DNA of 12,817 bases, taken from Candidatus Acetothermia bacterium (GTDB lineage: Bacteria; Bipolaricaulota; Bipolaricaulia; Bipolaricaulales; Bipolaricaulaceae). Location of the stretch: the NCBI GenBank assembly GCA_011057175.1, contig DSBZ01000208.1:1-12817 (forward strand). Direction: 5' to 3'. The notes beneath the pieces are model-generated. The model saw only the letters and a list, made by a program, of their open reading frames with translations. It was not told the origin of the DNA and searched no databases. This document shows positions 5,181-11,585 of this stretch, piece after piece. Within the stretch, counting starts at the first letter, position 1, and every line of letters starts with the position of its first letter. A program made the translations under genes and the position numbers.

Positions 5181-7277
5181 ATGAAGAAGATCATGGTGTT
5201 CATGGTGGCGTGTGGTTTCACCCTGACCGCGTGGGCGGCCCCGCAGAGGCTGGCGGTGATCCTCGACGCATCGGACTCGATGAACCTCGCCCTCAACGGA
5301 GGGCCGACGCGGCTTGAGTGGGCGAAGGAGGCCGTGATCCTCGGCTTGGACTGCCTGGCCGCGGACACGCTGCTTGCGGTCGCGGTGTTCGGCCACCGGA
5401 TCCCCAAGACGCAAGAGCCTGCGACCTGTCGGGACATCGAGCTCATCGCGTCGCTGGCGACCTATGCGGCGGCGGAGCGGGCAACCCTCGCTTCGAGGAT
5501 CGCGAGCTTGACGGCGATGGGGAAGACGCCCCTCGCGGAGTCGCTCCGCTTCATCGCGGCCCGCGTCCCGCCTCCGGCGAGGATCGTGCTCCTCACCGAC
5601 GGGGGAGAGACCTGCGACGGGGATCCGGTCGCGGAAGCACAGCGCCTCGCTGCATCGGGCTACACGCTCGACATCGTCGGCTTCGCCCTCACCTCCGACA
5701 CAGAGCGCATCCTGCAGACGATGGCCACTGCGGGAGGCGGCCGGTTGGTGGTCGCCCGCGACCCGGCGGACCTTGCCGCTGCGTTCTGCGAGGCCGTGGC
5801 GCCGGTCACTCCTCCCCAGGTTGTGATCCCCGACTGCCTCGCCAAGTACAAAGTCGATCCGGAGATCGTGGCCCTGCTCATGAAGCACCTTCCGTACGTT
5901 GTGTGCAAGGACCCGATGTGGGACGTGATCCTGTGCTTCCTGGAGAGGAACCCGCCGCAGAACGTCATCGTGGGGACGGAGGGCGATGACGTCCTGTTCG
6001 GAACCTCGGGGAACGACCTCATCGTCGGGGTCGGGGGGAACAACCAGATCTTCGGTTTCGCCGGGAATGACCTCCTCATCGGTGGCTCCGGCAACGACCT
6101 CGTCCAGGGAGGCGACGGGGATGACCTGATCCTCGGCGGAGGGGGGGATGACCTCCTGTTCGGCGGGGCCGGCGATGACATCATCTACGGAGAGGACGGA
6201 AACGACCGGATCGAGGGCGAGGCGGGGGACGATAAGCTGTATGGTGGGCCCGGCAACGACATCATCCTCGGTGGTCCAGGCTGCAACGTGATCGACGGTG
6301 GGTCGGGGAACAACTTCATCTACGACGAGGGGACCTGCACGCCCACCCCAATGCCCCCGGCCTGCACGCCGGTCTGTGCGCCCTCCGCCCCGCCGACCTC
6401 GCAGCCGCCCGTGTGCGATGTGGCGCCCGCGATCAAGACCGTCGTCGAGGGCGGGAGCATCGTCCTGCGCGCGATCGTCCATGATCCCGATGGCGACGAG
6501 GTCCAGGTGACGTGGTCCGCCCCCACGGGGACGTTCTCCGATCCCCACGCGTTCGAAACGACGTACTACGCGCCGTGGGTGAAGTCGTGCGACGGCGAGA
6601 AGGTGAGGATCACCCTCGTCGCAGTCGATGCCTGCGGGGCGGCGAGCAGGGACGAGCTCGTCCTCCACGTGCTCAACGTGAACCACCCCCCGGTGGTGGA
6701 CGCCGGGCCGGACCAGGCGGTGGATGAAGGAGGCAAGGTCCAGCTCCTCGCATCGGCGTGCGATCCTGATGGTGATGAACTGAGTTACCAATGGACGATC
6801 GCCTGCGGTCGCGGCAGCCTCGATAACCCGCGTGCCCTGCGCCCGATCTACACTGCCCCGCTCACCAGCCGCTGCGACGGAGAGACGGTCGAGCTCACCC
6901 TCACCGTGACCGATGCCTGCGGCGCGGTGGCGCAGGACACGGTGCGCATCCATGTGCGGAACTTGAACAACCCCCCGTGGGCCGACGCGGGGCCTGATCT
7001 CCAGGTGCCGGAGAGGGGCCAGATCATGATCCTCGCCCGGGCGGGCGATCCGGACGGGGAGAAGCTCTCCGTATCTTGGTCGGCGAGCGCAGGCACGCTC
7101 ATCAACGCCGACACCCTGTGCCCGATCTTCGTCGCCCCCGAAGTCCCGGGCTGCGATGACCTCTGGGTTACGGTTACCCTGAGTGTCATGGATCCCTGCG
7201 GTGCGGTTGCTGAGGACACAATGCTGATCAGGGTCCTCAACGTGAACCACCCGCCGTCTGTCACCATCGATCCGTAA
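5181..7277 (+). CDS. exported VWA - RTX - Ig/PKD-like modular protein
   Basis: The 698-residue protein begins with a Sec signal peptide (MKK, hydrophobic to about 18, AWAA cleavage near 20). A von Willebrand A domain follows (about 22-205) with a complete MIDAS: DASDS at 29-33, Thr116 in GKTPL and Asp140 in LLTDGGE. A cysteine-containing linker (206-260) leads to 13 tandem nonapeptides of RTX type (265-381, GGxGxDxUx), which form calcium-binding parallel beta-rolls. A Pro/Cys hinge (385-412) is followed by three Ig/PKD-like units (about 413-698), each with DPDGD, a CDGE/CGA pair of cysteines in most copies, and LNVNHPP or LNNPP linkers. The start at 5181 has GGGAGG 4-5 nt upstream and gives the signal peptide. 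The longer reading from 5124 adds unrelated residues. No anchor (SLH, LPXTG, type IX) is seen. A calcium-dependent adhesion or surface role is inferred. Confidence 0.9.
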   Translation: MKKIMVFMVACGFTLTAWAAPQRLAVILDASDSMNLALNGGPTRLEWAKEAVILGLDCLAADTLLAVAVFGHRIPKTQEPATCRDIELIASLATYAAAERATLASRIASLTAMGKTPLAESLRFIAARVPPPARIVLLTDGGETCDGDPVAEAQRLAASGYTLDIVGFALTSDTERILQTMATAGGGRLVVARDPADLAAAFCEAVAPVTPPQVVIPDCLAKYKVDPEIVALLMKHLPYVVCKDPMWDVILCFLERNPPQNVIVGTEGDDVLFGTSGNDLIVGVGGNNQIFGFAGNDLLIGGSGNDLVQGGDGDDLILGGGGDDLLFGGAGDDIIYGEDGNDRIEGEAGDDKLYGGPGNDIILGGPGCNVIDGGSGNNFIYDEGTCTPTPMPPACTPVCAPSAPPTSQPPVCDVAPAIKTVVEGGSIVLRAIVHDPDGDEVQVTWSAPTGTFSDPHAFETTYYAPWVKSCDGEKVRITLVAVDACGAASRDELVLHVLNVNHPPVVDAGPDQAVDEGGKVQLLASACDPDGDELSYQWTIACGRGSLDNPRALRPIYTAPLTSRCDGETVELTLTVTDACGAVAQDTVRIHVRNLNNPPWADAGPDLQVPERGQIMILARAGDPDGEKLSVSWSASAGTLINADTLCPIFVAPEVPGCDDLWVTVTLSVMDPCGAVAEDTMLIRVLNVNHPPSVTIDP
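5973..6323 (+). repeat. 13 tandem 27-bp RTX nonapeptide repeats
   Basis: Thirteen consecutive 9-residue units in strict register inside the VWA protein (residues 265-381). Ten carry Gly-x-Gly-Asn/Asp-Asp or close variants. Units 3, 12 and 13 are degenerate at the calcium-ligand Asp (GNN, GCN, GNN). The DNA copies have diverged, so this is an old array rather than a recent expansion. Confidence 0.92.
6411..7274 (+). repeat. three tandem Ig/PKD-like domain repeats
   Basis: Three copies of about 90-97 residues (about 411-503, 504-597, 598-698 of the VWA protein). Shared marks are a VxEGG or VPERG strand, DPDGD or DPDGE, a W near the middle, Y/F-xAP, CDGE or CDD, DxCGA and a closing VLNVNHPP-like linker. 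The third copy ends in that linker (LNVNHPPSVTIDP) directly before the stop. Confidence 0.8.
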
Positions 7278-7302
7278 AGAGGACGGCGTTCAGCTCGGAC
7301 CG

Positions 7303-7331
7303 AGGGGCCGCCGACAGGCGGCCCCTTTTCC
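7303..7331 (+). terminator. intrinsic terminator after the VWA-RTX gene
   Basis: A perfect 9-bp stem GGGGCCGCC / GGCGGCCCC (7304-7312, 7317-7325) with a GACA loop is followed by TTTTCC. It lies 26 bases after the stop codon. The minus side has no T-run, so it is directional and does not serve the convergent DUF4282 gene. Confidence 0.9.
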
Positions 7332-7351
7332 GTCCGCCCGTTGGCCCTCTC

Positions 7352-7624
7352 CTAACCCTTGCCCTGCTTCTCCTTGATCTCGGTGAGGACGTCGAGGATC
7401 CTGAACACCACGATCAACAGCTCGCACGAGATCCGGACAACGATCGGGCCGAGGAGGAGGGTGAGGATGCCGCCCAGCACTTGTCTCCCACCGCCGACAG
7501 GGGCCGACGCCCCGCTGACGATCCCCACCAGCGCCAAGATGACACAGGCAGCAACACCAATCCAGAAGATGATCTGGATTGCCATCGGAGTCAGCATCTT
7601 CCGAAATGCGAGGTACTCTTGCAC
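7352..7624 (-). CDS. DUF4282 family membrane protein
   Basis: A 90-residue protein starting VQEYLAFRKMLTPMAIQIIF, with two hydrophobic segments (about 12-38 and 45-68) and the family stretch GGILTLLLGPIVVRISCELL. It matches the DUF4282 pattern of an N-terminal short helix followed by two transmembrane helices and a conserved arginine-containing turn. The function is not known. The GTG at 7624 is chosen because AAGGAGG stands 6 nt upstream (7631-7637). The open frame reaches 7705, but that part lies over the promoter and the end of the DUF501 gene. The gene has its own promoter and converges on the VWA gene. The charged tail (EIKEKQGKG) is probably cytosolic. Confidence 0.82.
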   Translation of the reverse strand: MQEYLAFRKMLTPMAIQIIFWIGVAACVILALVGIVSGASAPVGGGRQVLGGILTLLLGPIVVRISCELLIVVFRILDVLTEIKEKQGKG

Positions 7625-7644
7625 GGTGAACCTCCTTTTGGAGA

Positions 7645-7674
7645 AGTATAGGGAACCGAGCTCAGCGCTGGCAA
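7645..7674 (-). promoter_or_regulatory. promoter of the DUF4282 gene
   Basis: On the minus strand TTGCCA (7669-7674), an 18-bp spacer, then TATACT (7645-7650). This is a good sigma70-type promoter, giving a leader of about 15 nt that carries the AAGGAGG site. The -35 and part of the spacer lie within the last codons of the DUF501 gene. Confidence 0.7.
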
Positions 7675-8228
7675 CACGACGGGCCCTCCTCAGCGATCCC
7701 TGCACACAACACCCGCTCGGCGGGGCAGAAGAGCTGGATGAGCTCCGTGGCGACGGCCTCCCCGATCGGGTTCTCCCCCCGGGCGAGGAAATGGGCGAGG
7801 TGGGCGTGGAGGCACTTCACTCGGTGGGGGCTCGCCAGCCCGGCGATCCCTGTCTCCAGCCGGTCGAGCGCGCCCACATCTCGGAGGAAGGCCAGTTCCT
7901 CAAGGGAGAGAAGGGCGCGCCGCTCCTCGCGGTAGGCATCATGGGCGGCCCGGGAGCGGACGGCGAGGGCGGGATCCCGGGCGAGGCGTGATTCGAACCG
8001 CTTCACGCCCCCCGTCGACTCCAGGCGCGCCACCGCGGCGCCGACGAACGGGCACGAAAGCCAGAACAGGGTCGGGAACACGACGAACCGTTCATCATCC
8101 CGATGGAGAGGGTGGGTCACGACCACCTGGGGATACCCGTATGGGCAGCGGTGAGCAACACCGATCGCCGCGACGGGCGGCCGGCCGAGCTGCCACGCCA
8201 CGATGGCCCGGTCGCGCGGAGCGAGCAC
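7662..8228 (-). CDS. DUF501 domain-containing protein
   Basis: A 188-residue soluble protein beginning VLAPRDRAIVAWQLGRPP, with the family core VAHRCPYGYPQVVVT, FPTLFWLSCPFVGAAVARLE and STGGVKRFE, and a cysteine-bearing tail (LFCPAERVLCAG then PSCC). These are the marks of DUF501, a conserved bacterial family of unknown function often found in actinobacteria and thermophiles. The many conserved cysteines and histidines suggest a metal or redox site, but this is inference. The GTG at 8228 is preferred: GGAGG lies 8 nt upstream and the upstream lplA-like stop is only 2 nt away. An in-frame ATG at 8276 would overlap that gene by 46 nt and adds residues without family match. It is the last gene of the lipoylation operon. 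Confidence 0.85.
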   Translation of the reverse strand: MLAPRDRAIVAWQLGRPPVAAIGVAHRCPYGYPQVVVTHPLHRDDERFVVFPTLFWLSCPFVGAAVARLESTGGVKRFESRLARDPALAVRSRAAHDAYREERRALLSLEELAFLRDVGALDRLETGIAGLASPHRVKCLHAHLAHFLARGENPIGEAVATELIQLFCPAERVLCAGIAEEGPSCCQR

Positions 8229-8230
8229 GT

Positions 8231-8950
8231 CTATGGCCTCCCCTCCGAGGCGGACGAGGAGTAAGCCAATGCCCACTCCCGCGGGGAAAGCTCCTCCGGC
8301 GCCAGCCGGCCGAGGGGTCGAAACGCGTCGAGGACCGTACGGATCCCGTCGTCGACCGTCACGTGACGCCCGGTGAGGGAGGACAGATCCCCCACCGGCG
8401 CAGAGCGGGACGGGACGCCCCGCGGGCTGTAGCCCGGGCGGAGGGCGAGGAGGACCTCCTCCATCGCGATCCCGTCCGGAGAAAGGAGGAGCGTCCCGTG
8501 GTGGAGGAGGGCCCGCCGGCGGAGCTGGGCCGAGCCGGAGACCTTAAGCCCCCGCACGAACACGGCCCCCTCCCAGGCCTCGGCGGGCAGCCCCCACCTC
8601 CCTCCCAGGGCCTGGGCGAGGAGGCCCGTGATCCGGTCCAGGGACTGTCGCACCGAGGTCCACGGCCCGACGAGGGGGAGGAAGAGGGAGAAGTTCAGGT
8701 TGCCCGGGTGATGGTACACTGCCCCCCCGCCGGAGCGCCGCTGAAGCGCGGGGATTTCCAACCGGCAGCATGCCTCCAGGTCGACCTCATCCTCGACCCT
8801 CTGCCCCCTCCCCACGACCACGCACCGCCCGTTCCGCCACACCCGCAGGGTGGGAGGGACCGCTCCCCGCGCCACCTCGCAGAGGATCACCTCGTCGAGG
8901 GCGAGGTTGAGCCGGGGGTCGCGGCACGCGAGGTCGAGGAGGGCCCTCAT
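8231..8950 (-). CDS. lplA: lipoate-protein ligase A family protein
   Basis: A 239-residue member of the BPL/LplA/LipB fold. NLALDEVIL starts the domain. RRSGGGAVYHHPGNLNFS (about 71-88) binds the acyl-adenylate, and GLKVSGSAQLRRRALLHHGTLL (about 130-151) holds the catalytic-loop lysine. No cysteine is present just before KVSGSAQ, where octanoyltransferases of the LipM type carry theirs, so a lipoate ligase using ATP and free lipoate fits better. It is shorter than E. coli LplA (337 residues), with a reduced C-terminal accessory part (VGDLSSLTGRHVTVDD). Its ATG overlaps the lipA stop (ATGA at 8947-8950), so it is translationally coupled. Its presence beside lipB and lipA suggests both salvage and synthesis. 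LipM/LipL-like transferase is the main alternative. Confidence 0.85.
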   Translation of the reverse strand: MRALLDLACRDPRLNLALDEVILCEVARGAVPPTLRVWRNGRCVVVGRGQRVEDEVDLEACCRLEIPALQRRSGGGAVYHHPGNLNFSLFLPLVGPWTSVRQSLDRITGLLAQALGGRWGLPAEAWEGAVFVRGLKVSGSAQLRRRALLHHGTLLLSPDGIAMEEVLLALRPGYSPRGVPSRSAPVGDLSSLTGRHVTVDDGIRTVLDAFRPLGRLAPEELSPREWALAYSSSASEGRP

Positions 8951-9810
8951 CGCAGCCCGGCGTAGATCTCCGCCGCTCGGAACGAGGCGCGGGCCAACGG
9001 CTCAGCCACCACCCCCCGGAACCCCAATTCCCGGGCGCGCTGGGCCCACCGGCAGAATTCCGGGGGGGGGACGTAGCGGACCACGGGAAGCTGCCGCGCC
9101 GTGGGTCGGAGGTACTGCCCCAAGACCACCACATCCACCTCCGCGGCGCGGAGATCAGCGAGCGCCTCGCCCACCTCCTCCTCCGTCTCCCCCAGCCCCA
9201 GGAGGAGCGAGCTCTTCGTGACCGCTCGTGGCGCGATCTCCTTCACGGCGCGGAGGACGGACAGGGAAAGATCATAGCCTGCACGGCGATCGCGAATGGC
9301 CGGGGTCAGGCGCCGCACCGTCTCCAGGTTGTGCCCCACCACGTGGGGGCCAGCGCCGACGACCGCGTCCAGCGCGCCCCTCTCCCCCCCGAAGTCGGGG
9401 ATGAGGGCTTCCACGATTGCCTGCGGCGCCGTCTGGCGGAGGAGGCGGATCGCGGCCGCATAGTGTCCTGCCCCCCCATCGGGAAGGTCATCGCGATCCA
9501 CCGAGGTCAGGACGACATAGCGGAGCCCGAGCTCCCGTACGACCTGCGCCAGCCGGAACGGCTCTCCGGGGTCGCGGGGGGCGGGCCGGCCATGTTCCAC
9601 AGCACAGAACCGGCACGAGCGGGTGCAAACGTCGCCCAAGATCATGAACGTCACCGCTCCCTGCCCCCAGCAGGTGGGGAGGTTCGGGCATCGCGCCGAG
9701 CGGCACACGGTGTGAATCCCGAACCCAGACAATGCTCTGTCCACATGCCGCGCACTGGGGAGGGAGGAGGTGGGGACGAAGACCCTCAGCCAATCTGGCT
9801 TCTCTGCCAC
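8947..9810 (-). CDS. lipA: lipoyl synthase LipA
   Basis: A radical-SAM enzyme that inserts two sulfur atoms into protein-bound octanoate. The 287-residue protein has the auxiliary cluster motif C-x4-C-x5-C (Cys36, Cys41, Cys47 in VCRSARCPNLPTCW) and the radical-SAM motif CTRSCRFC (Cys62, Cys66, Cys69). Further family marks are LTSVDRDDLPDGGA, NLETVRRLTPAIRDRRAGY and LLLGLGETEEEV. Near the end, RASF (274-277) replaces the usual RSSY; the second serine, which ligates the auxiliary cluster, is kept (Ser276). The GTG at 9810 is preferred: AGAGGTGATC precedes it and it begins the family's N-terminus. The frame is open to 10074, but that part is an Arg/Gly-rich shadow of lipB. It overlaps lipB by 25 nt and lplA by 4 nt. 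Confidence 0.96.
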   Translation of the reverse strand: MAEKPDWLRVFVPTSSLPSARHVDRALSGFGIHTVCRSARCPNLPTCWGQGAVTFMILGDVCTRSCRFCAVEHGRPAPRDPGEPFRLAQVVRELGLRYVVLTSVDRDDLPDGGAGHYAAAIRLLRQTAPQAIVEALIPDFGGERGALDAVVGAGPHVVGHNLETVRRLTPAIRDRRAGYDLSLSVLRAVKEIAPRAVTKSSLLLGLGETEEEVGEALADLRAAEVDVVVLGQYLRPTARQLPVVRYVPPPEFCRWAQRARELGFRGVVAEPLARASFRAAEIYAGLR

Positions 9811-10475
9811 GCCGCGATCACCTCTCCTCCGAGCGGGGCGAGCTCGACCCCCAATACGTCTGCGATCACCGCGCCGGCCCTCTCCTTCACCGCCTCCAGC
9901 GGGACCGGCCCGACGAGATCGGCGATCGACACCGCCCTCGCCCCCGCGATCCCACACGGGACGATCCACTGAAATCCATCCGGCGTGAGGTCGACGTTGA
10001 GGGCGAGCCCGTGCATCGTCACCCAGTCTCGCACGTGGATCCCGATCGCCCCCAGCTTCCCCCGCTCGTGCCACACTCCGGGGAATCCCCTCCGCCGCTC
10101 CGCCACGACGCCGAGCGCGCGGGCGACCCGGATCATGATCTCCTCGAGGGCCCAGACGAAGCGCCGGAGGTCCTTCCCCCGCTCCCGGAGGTCGAGGATT
10201 GGGTAGAGAACGAGCTGTCCTGGACCGTGGTACGTCACGTCGCCCCCCCGTTCCACCGGGAACACCTCCACCCCTCGCCGCACGAGCTCGTCGGGGGAGA
10301 GGAGGATGTGGCCCTCCTTTCCGCTGCAGCCGACCGTGATCACTGGGTCGTGTTCAAGGGCGAGGACGACATCGGGGACCTTCCCCTCCCGCCGCAGGGC
10401 GTGGAGGCGATGCTGGAGGGCGAACGCTGGGCCATAGCGAATGCGGCCGAGGTCGACGTAGAGAGCCGCGTTCAC
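9786..10475 (-). CDS. lipB: octanoyltransferase LipB
   Basis: Transfers octanoate from acyl carrier protein to the target lysine of lipoyl domains, the first step of lipoate synthesis. The 229-residue protein carries the LipB signatures RGGDVTYHGPGQLVLYPI (76-93), GKLGAIGIHVRDWVTMHGLALNV with the catalytic lysine (Lys140), and IVPCGI with the acyl-thioester cysteine (Cys174). The start is GTG at 10475, within a GTGA overlap with the stop of the upstream lipoyl-domain gene. The polypurine stretch GAGGGAGGG just before it may act as ribosome binding site, though it is very close. Its length is normal for the family. It is followed by lipA with a 25-nt overlap, so the two enzymes that act in sequence are coupled in translation. 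Confidence 0.97.
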   Translation of the reverse strand: MNAALYVDLGRIRYGPAFALQHRLHALRREGKVPDVVLALEHDPVITVGCSGKEGHILLSPDELVRRGVEVFPVERGGDVTYHGPGQLVLYPILDLRERGKDLRRFVWALEEIMIRVARALGVVAERRRGFPGVWHERGKLGAIGIHVRDWVTMHGLALNVDLTPDGFQWIVPCGIAGARAVSIADLVGPVPLEAVKERAGAVIADVLGVELAPLGGEVIAAWQRSQIG

Positions 10476-10702
10476 CCCTCCCTCAGACGGGCGATCACGT
10501 CCCCCGGACGAGCGGTTTGCCCCACGGCAACGGTCATCTGGTCGAGCACCCCTCTGGCGGGACTCTCGACCACGAACACCGCCTTCTCCGCCTCCACCTC
10601 GGCCACCGCCTGGCCGGACTCGATCTCCTCCCCAGCCGCGACGAGCCAGCGTACGAGCCTCACTTCCCCCACCTCGCCGAGGTCGGGGACCACGATATCC
10701 AC
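10472..10702 (-). CDS. free-standing lipoyl-domain carrier protein
   Basis: A 76-residue protein that is nothing but one lipoyl/biotinyl domain: VDIVVPDLGEV at the start, AGEEIESGQAVAEVEAEKA with the modifiable lysine (Lys40) at the hairpin tip, and MTVAVGQTARPGDVIARL closing the fold. The tip EVEAEKA resembles the E2-type VETDKA of 2-oxoacid dehydrogenases rather than the biotin motif AMKM or the longer GcvH form. The subunit-binding and catalytic parts of an E2 are absent. The GTG at 10702 is chosen because AAAGGAGG stands about 6 nt upstream. The frame is open further to 10747, but an ATG at 10723 lacks such a site. It is the first gene of the lipB-lipA-lplA operon, which supports lipoylation. 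Its partner enzymes are not in this window. Confidence 0.85.
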   Translation of the reverse strand: MDIVVPDLGEVGEVRLVRWLVAAGEEIESGQAVAEVEAEKAVFVVESPARGVLDQMTVAVGQTARPGDVIARLREG

Positions 10703-10721
10703 CCGCGCCTCCTTTCCCCCC

Positions 10722-10749
10722 ATTCTAAGGGCCAGCGTTGCCGCCACAA
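10722..10749 (-). promoter_or_regulatory. promoter of the lipoylation operon
   Basis: On the minus strand TTGTGG (10744-10749), a 16-bp spacer and TAGAAT (10722-10727), with the GTG start of the lipoyl-domain gene 20 nt beyond. The predicted leader is short but includes AAAGGAGG. No promoter-like box was noted between the following four genes, which overlap or nearly touch. Confidence 0.55.
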
Positions 10750-10778
10750 CGGGCCAGCCGGGAGAAAGGGAAAGCCGT

Positions 10779-11354
10779 CTAGATCCTGGACCTGCCCACG
10801 ATCACCTCGGATCCCATCCCCCCACACCCCCCCTCCCGCAACGGGGCGTTGCACAGGTTGCGGTAGCAGGCACCGTTCTCCGGCTTGAACAGGCGGTAGG
10901 CGATCGGATCCTCCCCCATCGCGGCCAGGGCCCGCGCCACGTAGTAGTCGCCGTGGATGAACCGCAGCCACTGCTCCATCGCGGCGCTCACAATCTCCGC
11001 ATCATACCCCGCCCGCACGAGGTAAGCCCCGAGCTCGCGCGTGGTGCGGACCACATTGCGGATAAGACCTCCACGCTCACAGCAGCAGCGAGCGAGGGGG
11101 TTGTCGTCGTAGCACGGGGCAGCAAGGGGGGCGAGCGCCTCCTCGAAGACGATCATCCCCTCTCCTTGGAGCTGGATCGCGTCGTAGCAGGCGGCGAAAA
11201 GGTGGGCGTTCTCCGTGGAGAGCGCGGCGAGGGAGGGCTGCGCTTGGGAAGCGACCCCCACCGACGACCCACCCATCATCGCTGCTCCGATCAGCACGAG
11301 GACAACACCTTTCCACAGAGCTTTCTTTCCAGTCCGCGCCTTGTCCGCTGACAC
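10779..11354 (-). CDS. exported cysteine-rich protein of unknown function
   Basis: I do not recognise this family. The 191-residue product starts with a basic stretch and a hydrophobic signal (about 13-36, likely cleavage near VASQA). The mature part has eight cysteines: Cys56, Cys81 (APCYDDNP), the triplet Cys90-92 (ARCCCERGG) and a C-terminal cluster Cys163, Cys168, Cys177 (NGACYRNLCNAPLREGGCGGM). The middle is helical (RTTRELGAYLVRAGYDAEIV, then WLRFIHGDYYVARAL). The three cysteine groups outside the cytosol suggest metal binding or disulfide bonds, but this is inference. The GTG at 11354 is chosen because AAAGGAGG lies 5-6 nt upstream. A possible -10 TAGAGT stands at 11379-11384. It runs in the same direction as the lipoyl operon but is separated from it by a promoter. 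Confidence 0.72.
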   Translation of the reverse strand: MSADKARTGKKALWKGVVLVLIGAAMMGGSSVGVASQAQPSLAALSTENAHLFAACYDAIQLQGEGMIVFEEALAPLAAPCYDDNPLARCCCERGGLIRNVVRTTRELGAYLVRAGYDAEIVSAAMEQWLRFIHGDYYVARALAAMGEDPIAYRLFKPENGACYRNLCNAPLREGGCGGMGSEVIVGRSRI

Positions 11355-11378
11355 GCGACCTCCTTTCCTACCGCGGCC

Positions 11379-11384
11379 ACTCTA
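11379..11384 (-). promoter_or_regulatory. possible -10 of the cysteine-rich protein gene
   Basis: TAGAGT on the minus strand, 24 bases before the GTG start, gives a leader just long enough for the AAAGGAGG site. No -35 is visible. Confidence 0.3.
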
Positions 11385-11526
11385 GCCCTCCCCCGTGGAG
11401 GCGCCACTGAGAAGAAGCGCAAGAGCTTTGGACAGGGCCGGGGGGGCGCTCCTTCACCCTCTCTCAGGTCCGCCTCTTCGCCAAGCCACCCGCGGAGGAA
11501 GCCATGGGGAGGGAGGTTCCCCGCTC

Positions 11527-11555
11527 TTGTCCCCTTTCCCTGGACACCCTACAAT
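11527..11555 (+). promoter_or_regulatory. promoter of the 11586 exported-protein gene
   Basis: TTGTCC (11527-11532), exactly 17 bp, then TACAAT (11550-11555). This is among the best sigma70-type matches in the window. It predicts transcription start near 11562 and a leader of about 24 nt containing the ribosome binding site. The rest of the 230-base divergent gap (11355-11526) shows no further gene. Confidence 0.7.
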
Positions 11556-11585
11556 GCTTCCTCAACGTCAGGGGAGGTGATCCGC

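Noticed and set aside
4764..7250. 828-codon open frame on the minus strand
   Set aside because: It is the antisense shadow of dprA and the VWA-RTX gene, extended because repeated Gly/Asp codons avoid antisense stops. It has no family features, and the plus-strand genes are certain.
7625..7705. Extended N-terminus of the DUF4282 protein
   Set aside because: It would cover the gene's own promoter and ribosome binding site, and it adds basic residues absent from the family.
9811..10074. Longer N-terminus of lipA
   Set aside because: The extra 88 residues are Arg/Gly-rich, overlap the lipB core in another frame and do not occur in LipA proteins.
9732..11351. 539-codon open frame on the plus strand
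   Set aside because: Antisense of lipA, lipB, the lipoyl-domain gene and the cysteine-rich gene; composition is arbitrary.
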